A stretch of DNA of 64,000 bases. It comes from Celeribacter baekdonensis B30 (GTDB lineage Bacteria; Pseudomonadota; Alphaproteobacteria; Rhodobacterales; Rhodobacteraceae). Both the position numbers and the translations under genes were made by a program. A model generated the notes under the pieces. The model saw only the letters and a program-made list of their open reading frames with translations. It did no database searches and was not told the origin of the DNA. Below are positions 56,755 to 64,000 of this stretch, in pieces; the stretch's first letter is position 1, and each line of letters starts with the position of its first letter. The stretch is from assembly GCF_000299875.1 (NCBI RefSeq), contig NZ_AMRK01000006.1, forward strand, positions 1 through 64,000. The letters run 5' to 3'.

Positions 56755-57540
56755 ATGGCTTTGAAAAAGGCGCTTGTGACGGGTGCGGCTCGACGGCTTG
56801 GCCGGGCGATTGCGCTGTCGCTGGGGCAGGCGGGCTATGACGTTGCCGTGCATTACCATCGCTCAAAAGAGGAGGCCGACACGGTAGTTGCCGAATTGCG
56901 CACAATGGGTGTCCGGGCCGAGGCGGTTCAGGCCAATCTTTTGTTGGAGAGCGAGGTGGAGGGCCTCATGGCGCGGGCGCGTGAAGTCCTTGGCGGGCCG
57001 GTGACGCTTTTGGTCAACAACGCGTCTGTGTTTGAACCCGATGAGATCGACACCGCCACGCGCGACAGTTGGGATAGGCATTTTGAAAGCAATCTGCGCG
57101 CGCCGTTTGTGTTGATTCAAGACCTGGCGGCACAGGCGCCTGATCCGGTCATGGATGATGCAGGCCATCCTGTTGCACAGGCGCTTGTGGTCAATATGAT
57201 CGACCAGCGCGTGCGCAAACTCACGCCGCAATTCATGTCCTACACTCTGGCCAAATCCGCGCTTTGGACCCTGACCCAAACGGCGGCGCAGGGCCTTGCT
57301 CCGCGTGTTCGGGTCAATGCCATCGGTCCGGGGCCGACCCTTAAAGGCGCGCGCCAGTCGCCCGAAGGCTTTGCCGCCCAACAGGATGCCACAGTTTTGC
57401 GCCGGGGATCTGCACCCGCCGACGTGACCGCAGCGCTCGCGTATTTCATCGCTGCCGAGGCGGTGACAGGACAGTTGATCTGCGTTGATGGCGGGCAACA
57501 TTTGGCTTGGGAGACGCCGGACGTTTTGGGGCCTGAGTGA
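56755..57540 (+). CDS. Pteridine-reductase-like SDR (FolM/PTR1 type)
   Basis: The product has 261 residues. The nucleotide motif is TGAARRLG (9-16), the TGxxxRxG form of NADPH-dependent pteridine reductases. The catalytic set is Asp150-Tyr163-Lys167: Asp replaces the usual SDR serine, exactly as in PTR1 (Asp-Tyr-Lys with the same spacing). It probably reduces dihydromonapterin or dihydrofolate. Ribosome site GAGGAGAGG precedes the ATG. Confidence 0.85.
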   Translation: MALKKALVTGAARRLGRAIALSLGQAGYDVAVHYHRSKEEADTVVAELRTMGVRAEAVQANLLLESEVEGLMARAREVLGGPVTLLVNNASVFEPDEIDTATRDSWDRHFESNLRAPFVLIQDLAAQAPDPVMDDAGHPVAQALVVNMIDQRVRKLTPQFMSYTLAKSALWTLTQTAAQGLAPRVRVNAIGPGPTLKGARQSPEGFAAQQDATVLRRGSAPADVTAALAYFIAAEAVTGQLICVDGGQHLAWETPDVLGPE

Positions 57541-57839
57541 TCCAAATCAAACAGGTGCGACAAAAGTTTTGCACGGGGCGCAGATTTGTTTCAGCTTTGT
57601 TACCAAAATGTAAATAAATTCAATGATTTGCGCGGCGTTTGAAAAAAATACAACAAAAACAGCGCCTTGATAAATTGACTATTTTTTATGCATTTGGGCG
57701 AAGCAGCCCGTTTTCAAAGGAAAACTCCTGTTCACGAAAAGTTATAAGCACAGTTATCCACAGAAATGGTGGATGAGTTTCCTCTTGCTCTCAAAGCGAT
57801 AAGATTGCAGCCAGAGGTAGGAATCAGACAAAGAGTCAC
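57541..57839. promoter_or_regulatory. A+T-rich upstream region of uvrC with a perfect DnaA box
   Basis: This 299-base spacer is the most A+T-rich part of the window (runs of A and T around 57630-57700). TTATCCACA at 57754-57762 is a perfect DnaA box, and a weaker GTTATAAGCACAG copy precedes it. There is no array of boxes, parAB, hemE or mnmG nearby, so this is more likely DnaA-linked control of uvrC than an origin. Nothing else coding is visible. Confidence 0.5.
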
Positions 57840-59729
57840 ATGAGCGAAAAAGACGACATAACCGCCCTGAGCGACCCCCACAAAGACGTCCCGCGCGGTC
57901 ATGCCGTGATCGAGGGCTATCTACGGATGTTGGATGGGTCCCCCGGTGTGTACCGGATGCTCGATCCCGATCATCGGGTGCTCTATGTTGGCAAGGCCAA
58001 GCACCTGAGAAACCGGGTGTCGAACTATGCGCGGCCAAGCGGCCATTCCGCGCGCATCGCCAAGATGATCTCGGAAACATCGCAAATGATGTTTCTCACC
58101 ACGCGCACGGAAACCGAAGCGCTGCTGCTTGAGCAGAACCTGATCAAGCAACTCAAACCGCATTACAACGTGCTGTTGCGCGACGACAAATCTTTCCCGA
58201 ACATCCTCGTGACCAAGAATCACGACTTCCCTCAGATCACCAAACACCGCGGCGCCAAGTCCAGCAAAGGTGCCTATTACGGTCCCTTCGCCAATGCGAC
58301 GGCGGTCAATCGCACGCTCAATCAGTTGCAAAAGGCGTTTTTGTTGCGCACCTGCGCCGACAGTGATTTCGCCAATCGCACCCGGCCGTGCCTGCAGTAT
58401 CAAATCAAACGCTGCACCGCGCCTTGTGTGGGAAAAATTTCAAAAGAGGATTACGCCACCCTGGTGAATGACGCCGAGCGATTCCTTCAGGGCAAGGATT
58501 CGGGGATGCAAAAGCGCCTCGCAGAAGAGATGCAAGCGGCGTCTGACGCGATGGAATTTGAGGTAGCTGCTGGTCTGCGCGACCGCATCCGCGCCATGAC
58601 CCAAGTCCAGACCGCGCAGGGCATCAATCCACGCACCATCAGCGAGGGCGATGTGATCGGTCTGCATATGGAAAGCGGGCAGGCCTGTGTTCAGGTGTTC
58701 TTTATTCGCGCCCATCAAAACTGGGGCAACCGCGATTTTTACCCGAAAACCAATGGGGCGGAGGCCGAAGAGGTGCTCAGCGCCTTCATCGGTCAGTTTT
58801 ACGATCAAAAGGAACCGCCGCGCCAAATCATCCTGTCGCATGATCTCGAAGAGCGGGAGTTGATCGAAGCGGCGCTGTCGGAAAAGGCCGGGAAAAAGGT
58901 CGAAATCCTTGTGCCGCAACGGGGCGAAAAGGCCGAGATTGTCGCGGGGGCTGTGCGCAATGCCCGCGAAAGTCTGGGCCGGAAAATGTCGGAAACGGCG
59001 GCGCAGGCCAAACTTTTGGCCGGGGTGCAGGCGGCGTTTGATCTACCGAACCTGCCCGCCCGCATCGAGGTCTATGACAACTCCCACATTCAGGGTGCCC
59101 ATGCGGTGGGGGCGATGATCGTGGCAGGCCCCGAAGGGTTTATGAAAAACCAATACCGCAAATTCGACATCAAGGGCGACGAGATCACGCCGGGCGACGA
59201 TTTTGGCATGATGAAAGAGATGCTGACGCGGCGCTTCAAACGTCTGCTCAAAGACGACCCGGACCGCAGCAAAGGGCTATGGCCGGACCTGTTGTTGATC
59301 GACGGTGGCGCGGGACAGGTGTCTGCGGTGCGCGAAATCATGGTGGAGCAGGGCGTGACCGACATCCCGATGGTCGGTGTGGCCAAGGGCATTGATCGCG
59401 ACCAAGGCAAAGAAGAATTCTACCGCACGGGCAAACGCCCCTTTGCGCTGCAACGTAACGATCCTGTGCTGTATTTCATTCAACGCCTGCGCGATGAGGC
59501 ACACCGTTTTGCCATCGGCACCCACCGCGCCAAACGGTCGAAAGCCATTTCTGCCACGCCGCTCGACGATGTCCCCGGCGTTGGGGCCACACGCAAACGC
59601 GCGCTTTTGGCGCATTTCGGCTCGGCCAAGGCAGTGTCATTGGCCAATCTGGCGGACCTCAAAGCCGTCACTGGCATTTCCGAGACCATCGCCCAAACCA
59701 TCTATGACTTCTTCCATGAACAGCGCTAA
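57840..59729 (+). CDS. uvrC: Excinuclease ABC subunit C
   Basis: The product has 629 residues. The GIY-YIG nuclease domain is at about 35-115 ([21 protein letters not shown]), the UvrB-binding helical hairpin near 215-250, the RNase H-like 5' nuclease domain near 400-560 ([20 protein letters not shown]), and two helix-hairpin-helix motifs at the C-terminus ([31 protein letters not shown]). Cuts damaged DNA on both sides in nucleotide-excision repair. It is first of a pgsA-moaD-moaE cluster. Confidence 0.96.
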   Translation: MSEKDDITALSDPHKDVPRGHAVIEGYLRMLDGSPGVYRMLDPDHRVLYVGKAKHLRNRVSNYARPSGHSARIAKMISETSQMMFLTTRTETEALLLEQNLIKQLKPHYNVLLRDDKSFPNILVTKNHDFPQITKHRGAKSSKGAYYGPFANATAVNRTLNQLQKAFLLRTCADSDFANRTRPCLQYQIKRCTAPCVGKISKEDYATLVNDAERFLQGKDSGMQKRLAEEMQAASDAMEFEVAAGLRDRIRAMTQVQTAQGINPRTISEGDVIGLHMESGQACVQVFFIRAHQNWGNRDFYPKTNGAEAEEVLSAFIGQFYDQKEPPRQIILSHDLEERELIEAALSEKAGKKVEILVPQRGEKAEIVAGAVRNARESLGRKMSETAAQAKLLAGVQAAFDLPNLPARIEVYDNSHIQGAHAVGAMIVAGPEGFMKNQYRKFDIKGDEITPGDDFGMMKEMLTRRFKRLLKDDPDRSKGLWPDLLLIDGGAGQVSAVREIMVEQGVTDIPMVGVAKGIDRDQGKEEFYRTGKRPFALQRNDPVLYFIQRLRDEAHRFAIGTHRAKRSKAISATPLDDVPGVGATRKRALLAHFGSAKAVSLANLADLKAVTGISETIAQTIYDFFHEQR

Positions 59730-59747
59730 GCGGATAAAGAGACATCT

Positions 59748-60314
59748 ATGACCTGGAACATTCCCAATATTCTCACTGTGTTTCGCCTGCTTTGCGCCCC
59801 CGGCGTGGCTTTGGTGTTTTTGATCCTGCCGCGTCCACTGGCGGATTGGGCGGCACTGATCCTGTTTGTCTCGGCCTCTACCACCGATTTTCTGGACGGC
59901 TATTTGGCGCGCAAATGGGACCAGATGTCAAAGTTCGGTACGATGTTGGACCCGATTGCCGACAAGGCCATGGTGGTCACCGCCCTTGCGGTGTTGACCA
60001 TGTTGCATGGCATCAACGCGCTGGTTGTCATCCCGGCGGCCTTTATCCTGTTGCGCGAAACCTTCGTGTCGGGATTGCGCGAATTTTTGGGCGACACGGC
60101 AGGCACATTGAAAGTCACCAAATTGGCCAAATGGAAAACCACGGCACAGATGGTGGCGATTGCGGCGTTGTTTGGCTATGGTGCTTTGGATTTTCCGCCG
60201 CTGTTCACCTTGGGGATTTTGATTCTGTGGGTTGCGGGTGTTTTGACCGTGTTGACGGGATGGGATTACCTGAGCAAAGCCCTGCCATATTTGCGAGATG
60301 ACCATGACGCTTAA
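59748..60314 (+). CDS. pgsA: CDP-diacylglycerol-glycerol-3-phosphate 3-phosphatidyltransferase
   Basis: The product has 188 residues with the CDP-alcohol phosphotransferase motif D-G-x2-A-R-x8-G-x3-D-x3-D clearly visible (DGYLARKWDQMSKFGTMLDP, then IADK). About five membrane segments. It makes phosphatidylglycerol phosphate. The end overlaps moaD by 17 bases. Confidence 0.94.
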   Translation: MTWNIPNILTVFRLLCAPGVALVFLILPRPLADWAALILFVSASTTDFLDGYLARKWDQMSKFGTMLDPIADKAMVVTALAVLTMLHGINALVVIPAAFILLRETFVSGLREFLGDTAGTLKVTKLAKWKTTAQMVAIAALFGYGALDFPPLFTLGILILWVAGVLTVLTGWDYLSKALPYLRDDHDA

Positions 60315-60555
60315 TCTGCTCTATTTCGCATGGGTGCGCGAACGCATCGGGGAGCCGCGTGAAACCGTCGAGACCTCTGCTGAGACGGTGATGGACCTTG
60401 TGGCCGAGTTGAAAGCCCGTGAGCCGCGCTATGAATTGGCCTTCTCCGATCTCGCCTCCCTAAGGGTGGCGTTGGATCAGGAATTGGCGGAATTTGATGC
60501 ACCTTTAGCGGGGGTACGCGAAGTGGCGTTCTTCCCGCCGATGACGGGCGGCTGA
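60298..60555 (+). CDS. moaD: Molybdopterin synthase sulfur-carrier subunit
   Basis: The product has 85 residues of ubiquitin-like fold, ending in the diglycine FFPPMTGG required for thiocarboxylation. It donates sulfur in molybdopterin synthase. The start overlaps pgsA; moaE follows after 2 bases. Confidence 0.94.
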   Translation: MTMTLNLLYFAWVRERIGEPRETVETSAETVMDLVAELKAREPRYELAFSDLASLRVALDQELAEFDAPLAGVREVAFFPPMTGG

Positions 60556-60557
60556 GC

Positions 60558-61007
60558 ATGGCAGTTCCGGTGCGCATTTCGGTTCAGGCAGAGGATTTCG
60601 ACCTCGCCACGGAGTTGAGCGGCTTTGGTCATGCGGCCAACACCGGCGCAACCGTGACGTTCACCGGGTTGGTGCGCGATGACACGGGCGCATTACAGCA
60701 CATGGAAATTGAACATTACCCCGGCATGTGTGAGGACGCGATCCGCAAAATCGCCGACGAGGCTGCTAACCGCTGGGCGCTCACTGATTGTCTGGTGATC
60801 CACCGCTTTGGGCGCCTTGTGCCAGGAGAGCAGATCATGATGGTCGCCACTGCGGCCCGGCACCGATCAGAGGCCTTTGCCGCCGCTGAATTTTTGATGG
60901 ATTATCTCAAATCCCGCGCACCGTTTTGGAAAAAAGAAGTCACCCGCGAAGGGGCCGAATGGGTCGCCGCCAAAGACAGTGACGAAGACGCGCTGAGCCG
61001 TTGGTAG
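60558..61007 (+). CDS. moaE: Molybdopterin synthase catalytic subunit
   Basis: The product has 149 residues. Landmarks: FTGLVRD near the start, HRFGRLVPGE, and the catalytic-lysine segment KSRAPFWKKEV. With MoaD it converts precursor Z to molybdopterin. Convergent with the next gene, which ends 18 bases away. Confidence 0.94.
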   Translation: MAVPVRISVQAEDFDLATELSGFGHAANTGATVTFTGLVRDDTGALQHMEIEHYPGMCEDAIRKIADEAANRWALTDCLVIHRFGRLVPGEQIMMVATAARHRSEAFAAAEFLMDYLKSRAPFWKKEVTREGAEWVAAKDSDEDALSRW

Positions 61008-61025
61008 GCGCATCACAGATGAGGG

Positions 61026-61352
61026 TCAGCCTGCGCTGTGCTTTTCGATATAGGCGCGCAGCTCTTCGGCCTCTTGCCGCGCCTCGCGCAGCCCGTCCAT
61101 CGCGGCGCGCAACTCTGCATCTGTTTGGCTTTGCTGATTGATCAACTCGGATTCACGTTGCTGGTAATAGGTGATCGCCTGGTCGCGGACCTCTTCGGCT
61201 TCGTGAAGTTGCTGCGCCATTGTGTCGAGATCGCTCATTTCGCCTTGGCCAACGCGTACAAAACGGTGGACCAGCCAATGCGCAAACCATCCCATCAAAA
61301 AGGCGATAAAAAGCACGATCGCCGTGGCGATGATCAATTCAATTCTGTTCAT
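61026..61352 (-). CDS. Membrane-anchored coiled-coil protein of unknown function
   Basis: A 108-residue protein. Residues 5-30 form one transmembrane helix (ELIIATAIVLFIAFLMGWFAHW). From about 40 to 105 it is a continuous charged coiled coil rich in Glu, Gln and Arg heptads. It overlaps the OmpA/BON gene by four bases, so the two are co-expressed. I know no function; topology suggests a cytoplasmic or periplasmic rod tethered to the inner membrane. Confidence 0.8.
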   Translation of the reverse strand: MNRIELIIATAIVLFIAFLMGWFAHWLVHRFVRVGQGEMSDLDTMAQQLHEAEEVRDQAITYYQQRESELINQQSQTDAELRAAMDGLREARQEAEELRAYIEKHSAG

Positions 61353-63295
61353 TCGGTTGTTCCGTCCGTTGTCTCGCCCGTTTTATCGACCTGGGCCTCA
61401 CCCGCAGTCTCGTCTGCGGGGGCGTCAGGGGCCGCCTCGGGAGTCACATCCGTGCCGTCGGCCTGTGCGTCTGTCGGCGTTTGCGCGCCCCCGTCGATGA
61501 GTTTGAACTCAATGCGCCGGTTCGCCTCCCGGCCTTCTTCGGTCTCATTGTCGCCAATCGGATTGGCCTCGCCATAGCCTTTGGCGGTAAAGCTCACACC
61601 GGCCACACGCCGCATCAAAAGCCCGTCCAAAACGGCGTTTGCGCGCTGGGCCGACAGGTTGAGGTTCATTTCCTCACGGCCCTGACTGTCACTGTACGCG
61701 CCGATTTCCATTTCGACGTTTTCGCAGTCTTTCAGCGTCTCGGCGATGCGATCCACTGTCTCATTGGCGGCGGCGTTCAATTCCGTGGACCCGGGATCAA
61801 ACACGATCTTTGAGGCCGCCAAAATTTGGTTGGCGTTTGCAACGCAGTCCGCAGGTGTCGGCAGGTTCAGGACCGGATCGAGTTTGCGGATATAGTCGAC
61901 AGAGATGTTGAAATTCTGTCCCTCACCCAGTTTCTCAGACAACAGCCCGGCGATCGCGGCTTTGGCATTGGGGTCGCCGGTTTGACCACGCACATCAACG
62001 GTATTGGCGGTCATGGTCACGGCGCCTTGGTTGAGTTGCGAGAGCGCTTCGATGGCGGCCATCGCGCGCACGGACCAGCCCTCGGGCAGGCTGTCATCCA
62101 CGCGCATCGCCGAATAGACGGATTGTGCACCAAAGGCCGCGCGGGCCAAGGCTTCGGTGGCCAATTTGCTGCGTTCATCCGCGATCCGTCCGCGCAATTG
62201 GGTCTGGCCTTCGGGCGAACGGGTCACGGTGAATTCCGGGCGGGCGTTTTCTGCCTCGGCCACGTCTGGTTCTGGCAAAATGCTGTGCAGGGTGAAGGTC
62301 GGTGGTAGGTCCGCTTCCAATTCGCCAACCACTTTGTCAAACAGCGCTTCTGAGGTGCCTTGACTCGCGATCAGGCTGACATCGCCGTCCGAAAAGGTCA
62401 CCGATCCACTACCCAATTCTTGCAGTGCGCGCATCCCGGTTTCGACCGCCTGTGCCCATTGCGCCGAAGGGGCACCAAGCCCGATGGTGCAATTTGGATT
62501 GGCAATGCCTGCAGCACGCGCCGCGGCAGTGATCCGGGCAAGGCCTTGCGGGGTTTCGGCGGCGCAGGCGTCAAACCGCGGGCCCGTCTCATCAATCAAG
62601 AACCGCACGGTGAACGGCGTGATCACCGGGCGTGGCGCCGATATTTCGATCGTCACGGGGATGGCCTTTGGGCGTTCCTCTTTGAGGGTTTTCTCAAATG
62701 ACGCCTTTTGCGTCTTGCTGTCGGCAAGGGCCGTGACGGTGATTTTGTCTGCGGCCAAGGAAATTTTGGACCGTGGCAAAAGGCCGATGGCCTCCAGGCC
62801 AAATTCCATCGCTACGTCCCAATGTTCGGGGCTTGGATAATCCGCCTTTTCGAGGAAATCAGCGATTGACCCTGTGCCACCGGCCTTTTTCAACAGGTCG
62901 ATGAACTTCGGATGATCCCAAGACGACGGCACCAGCCCGATCAGAGAAATCCCATCGTCATTGCGCAGGATTTCGATAGAAAATCGCGGGGCAGGGATGG
63001 CCTCTTTTTGGACCACGCTCATCACATTCATCACCCGCGCCGGATCGACCACATGGCCTGCGGCCCGCTGTGCGGCCAATTGAGTTTGCTCGTCGGGCGC
63101 GATGCCTGTCAGGACGATTTGCAACCCATCGCCTTGCACATCCACCCATTCATAACCACGCAGGTTCATTTGATTTTCAACCGCATGGGCCGACATCGTT
63201 TCAATCGTACGGGCCCCAACGGCAGCGGCGGCCAGACTTAGGACGGCTCCGGTGAGAATGGCGGCGAGGATGGGTAAAAACTGTGTAATCCGCAT
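61349..63295 (-). CDS. BON-domain and OmpA-domain envelope protein
   Basis: The product has 648 residues. An N-terminal hydrophobic segment (PILAAILTGAVLSLAAAAVGA, about 8-28) acts as anchor or signal. Several BON-like repeats fill about 35-470 (e.g. LNQGAVTMTANTVDVRGQTGD). An OmpA peptidoglycan-binding domain lies at about 505-620 (IVFDPGSTELNAAANETVDRIAE, GAYSDSQGREEMNLNLSAQRANAV, NRRIEFKL). The C-terminus is an acidic Ala/Glu/Asp/Thr-rich tail. Domain order resembles ArfA-type proteins. Start at ATG 63295, directly after ubiA-side spacer. Confidence 0.87.
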   Translation of the reverse strand: MRITQFLPILAAILTGAVLSLAAAAVGARTIETMSAHAVENQMNLRGYEWVDVQGDGLQIVLTGIAPDEQTQLAAQRAAGHVVDPARVMNVMSVVQKEAIPAPRFSIEILRNDDGISLIGLVPSSWDHPKFIDLLKKAGGTGSIADFLEKADYPSPEHWDVAMEFGLEAIGLLPRSKISLAADKITVTALADSKTQKASFEKTLKEERPKAIPVTIEISAPRPVITPFTVRFLIDETGPRFDACAAETPQGLARITAAARAAGIANPNCTIGLGAPSAQWAQAVETGMRALQELGSGSVTFSDGDVSLIASQGTSEALFDKVVGELEADLPPTFTLHSILPEPDVAEAENARPEFTVTRSPEGQTQLRGRIADERSKLATEALARAAFGAQSVYSAMRVDDSLPEGWSVRAMAAIEALSQLNQGAVTMTANTVDVRGQTGDPNAKAAIAGLLSEKLGEGQNFNISVDYIRKLDPVLNLPTPADCVANANQILAASKIVFDPGSTELNAAANETVDRIAETLKDCENVEMEIGAYSDSQGREEMNLNLSAQRANAVLDGLLMRRVAGVSFTAKGYGEANPIGDNETEEGREANRRIEFKLIDGGAQTPTDAQADGTDVTPEAAPDAPADETAGEAQVDKTGETTDGTTE

Positions 63296-63359
63296 GGGCT
63301 GCGCTGGCCTATATATTCAATTTGGCCTTTGTCTTAGGGGCATATGGCCTTTGCTGCAA

Positions 63360-64000
63360 TCAAAGGAACACAGATACGGCAAGAAACAGCGCAGCCAAAA
63401 GCCCTGTATCGCGGTTGGCGCGGAACAGTTTGAGGCACATGTCTGGGTTTTCGGTGTCAAGTTTGGTCATCTGCCACGTCATATGAAGCCCCATCGCCCA
63501 AGGTGCGCCCAAGGCGACGACAAGCGCCAAAATCGAGCGGTCCACAAGGGCCTCAACCACGCCCGCCCCCATCAACACAACGGTGATGACCAAAAACCGT
63601 CTGAGCCACCGCGCCGTATCGTCGCCAAACAGAAGTGCAGTGGATTTGATGCCGATCATCGCATCGTCGTCTTTGTCTTGGTGAGCATAGATCGTATCGT
63701 AGAAAATCGTCCAGGCGATGCCGGCGAAATAGAAAAAGAACGGGGCGGTGCTCAGGCGACCGGATACGGCAGCATAGGCCAAAATTGCGCCCCAGTTGAA
63801 AGCGAGGCCCAAAAACACCTGTGGCCACCATGTAAACCGCTTGGCGAAAGGGTAAATCATCACCGGGACAAGCGAGAGTAGTCCCAGAAGGATCGCCAGC
63901 TTGCCAAAGCTCAACAGAATCACAAGGGCGATCAGAGCCTGGAGGACCATCCAGATCGCCGCCTGTTTGACGGTGACTTGACCCGAGGGGATCGGGCGGC
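63360..64000 (-). CDS. ubiA: 4-hydroxybenzoate polyprenyltransferase (N-terminus beyond window)
   Basis: The frame is open from stop 63360 to the right edge, so the N-terminal part with the first DDxxD-type motif is missing. Visible features are the RPIPSGQV motif next to the first aspartate-rich region, the second Asp motif in YDTIYAHQDKDDD (the prenyl-diphosphate Mg site) and several membrane segments. It attaches the prenyl tail in ubiquinone synthesis. Confidence 0.9.
   Translation of the reverse strand, partial: RPIPSGQVTVKQAAIWMVLQALIALVILLSFGKLAILLGLLSLVPVMIYPFAKRFTWWPQVFLGLAFNWGAILAYAAVSGRLSTAPFFFYFAGIAWTIFYDTIYAHQDKDDDAMIGIKSTALLFGDDTARWLRRFLVITVVLMGAGVVEALVDRSILALVVALGAPWAMGLHMTWQMTKLDTENPDMCLKLFRANRDTGLLAALFLAVSVFL

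Noticed and set aside
57541-57839. Chromosomal origin of replication before uvrC
   Set aside because: Only one perfect DnaA box, and none of the usual neighbours (parAB, mnmG, hemE, dnaA) are present.

Overview
The window comes from an alphaproteobacterium, most likely a marine Rhodobacterales (Roseobacter-type) chromosome. The gene content supports this: an aapJQMP general amino-acid ABC transporter, a smoEFGK-smoS-mtlK polyol operon with a SorC regulator laid out as in Rhodobacter, a zur-znuCB/znuA zinc locus, and a glucosylglycerol osmolyte operon. G+C is moderately high, coding density is very high, and many start and stop codons overlap. I see no tRNA, rRNA, CRISPR array, phage or insertion sequence. 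Both ends of the window cut through genes: a PrpF-family gene on the left and ubiA on the right.

Region 1 (1-12.3 kb, accessory catabolism). A nine-gene minus-strand operon encodes AapJ-AapQ-AapM-AapP, then three consecutive MmgE/PrpD paralogues, a glutathione S-transferase-like protein and a PrpF-family isomerase. A cystathionine-lyase-like PLP enzyme is divergent from it, followed by an FCD-type GntR regulator. The palindrome TGTATACA occurs in both control regions. This is the best candidate for an undescribed pathway: uptake of an amino-acid-like, probably sulfur-containing, polycarboxylate, C-S cleavage, and processing by three PrpD-fold enzymes.

Region 2 (12.3-20.8 kb). A degraded-looking spacer is followed by gpsA (which has no conventional start codon that keeps its first beta strand), an SPP-like HAD phosphatase and glucosylglycerol-phosphate synthase. 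Together these are a complete route to glucosylglycerol. Convergent with them is an RND pump with its adaptor.

Region 3 (20.9-30.2 kb). A nine-gene minus-strand operon runs amino-acid ABC transporter (binding protein, two permeases, ATPase), class III aminotransferase, CoA-transferase A and B, M20 deacylase and thiolase, with a divergent LysR regulator. Its logic fits breakdown of an (N-acylated?) beta-amino acid through a 3-keto acid and 3-ketoacyl-CoA to acetyl-CoA.

Region 4 (30.2-45 kb). An orphan hemP is followed by a TriABC-like RND operon with two adaptors and a TetR repressor, then a PotABCD-type transporter operon ending in an Asp/Glu/hydantoin-racemase family gene, with a divergent GntR. 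The GntR strand continues with GNAT, HAD and SorC genes.

Region 5 (45-64 kb). Sorbitol/mannitol uptake and oxidation, zinc homeostasis, a small S49 peptidase/zinc-ribbon/CaCA exchanger cluster, a pteridine-reductase-like SDR, then uvrC-pgsA-moaD-moaE, a BON/OmpA envelope protein with a coiled-coil membrane partner, and ubiA. Apart from the regulatory sites this part is conventional.
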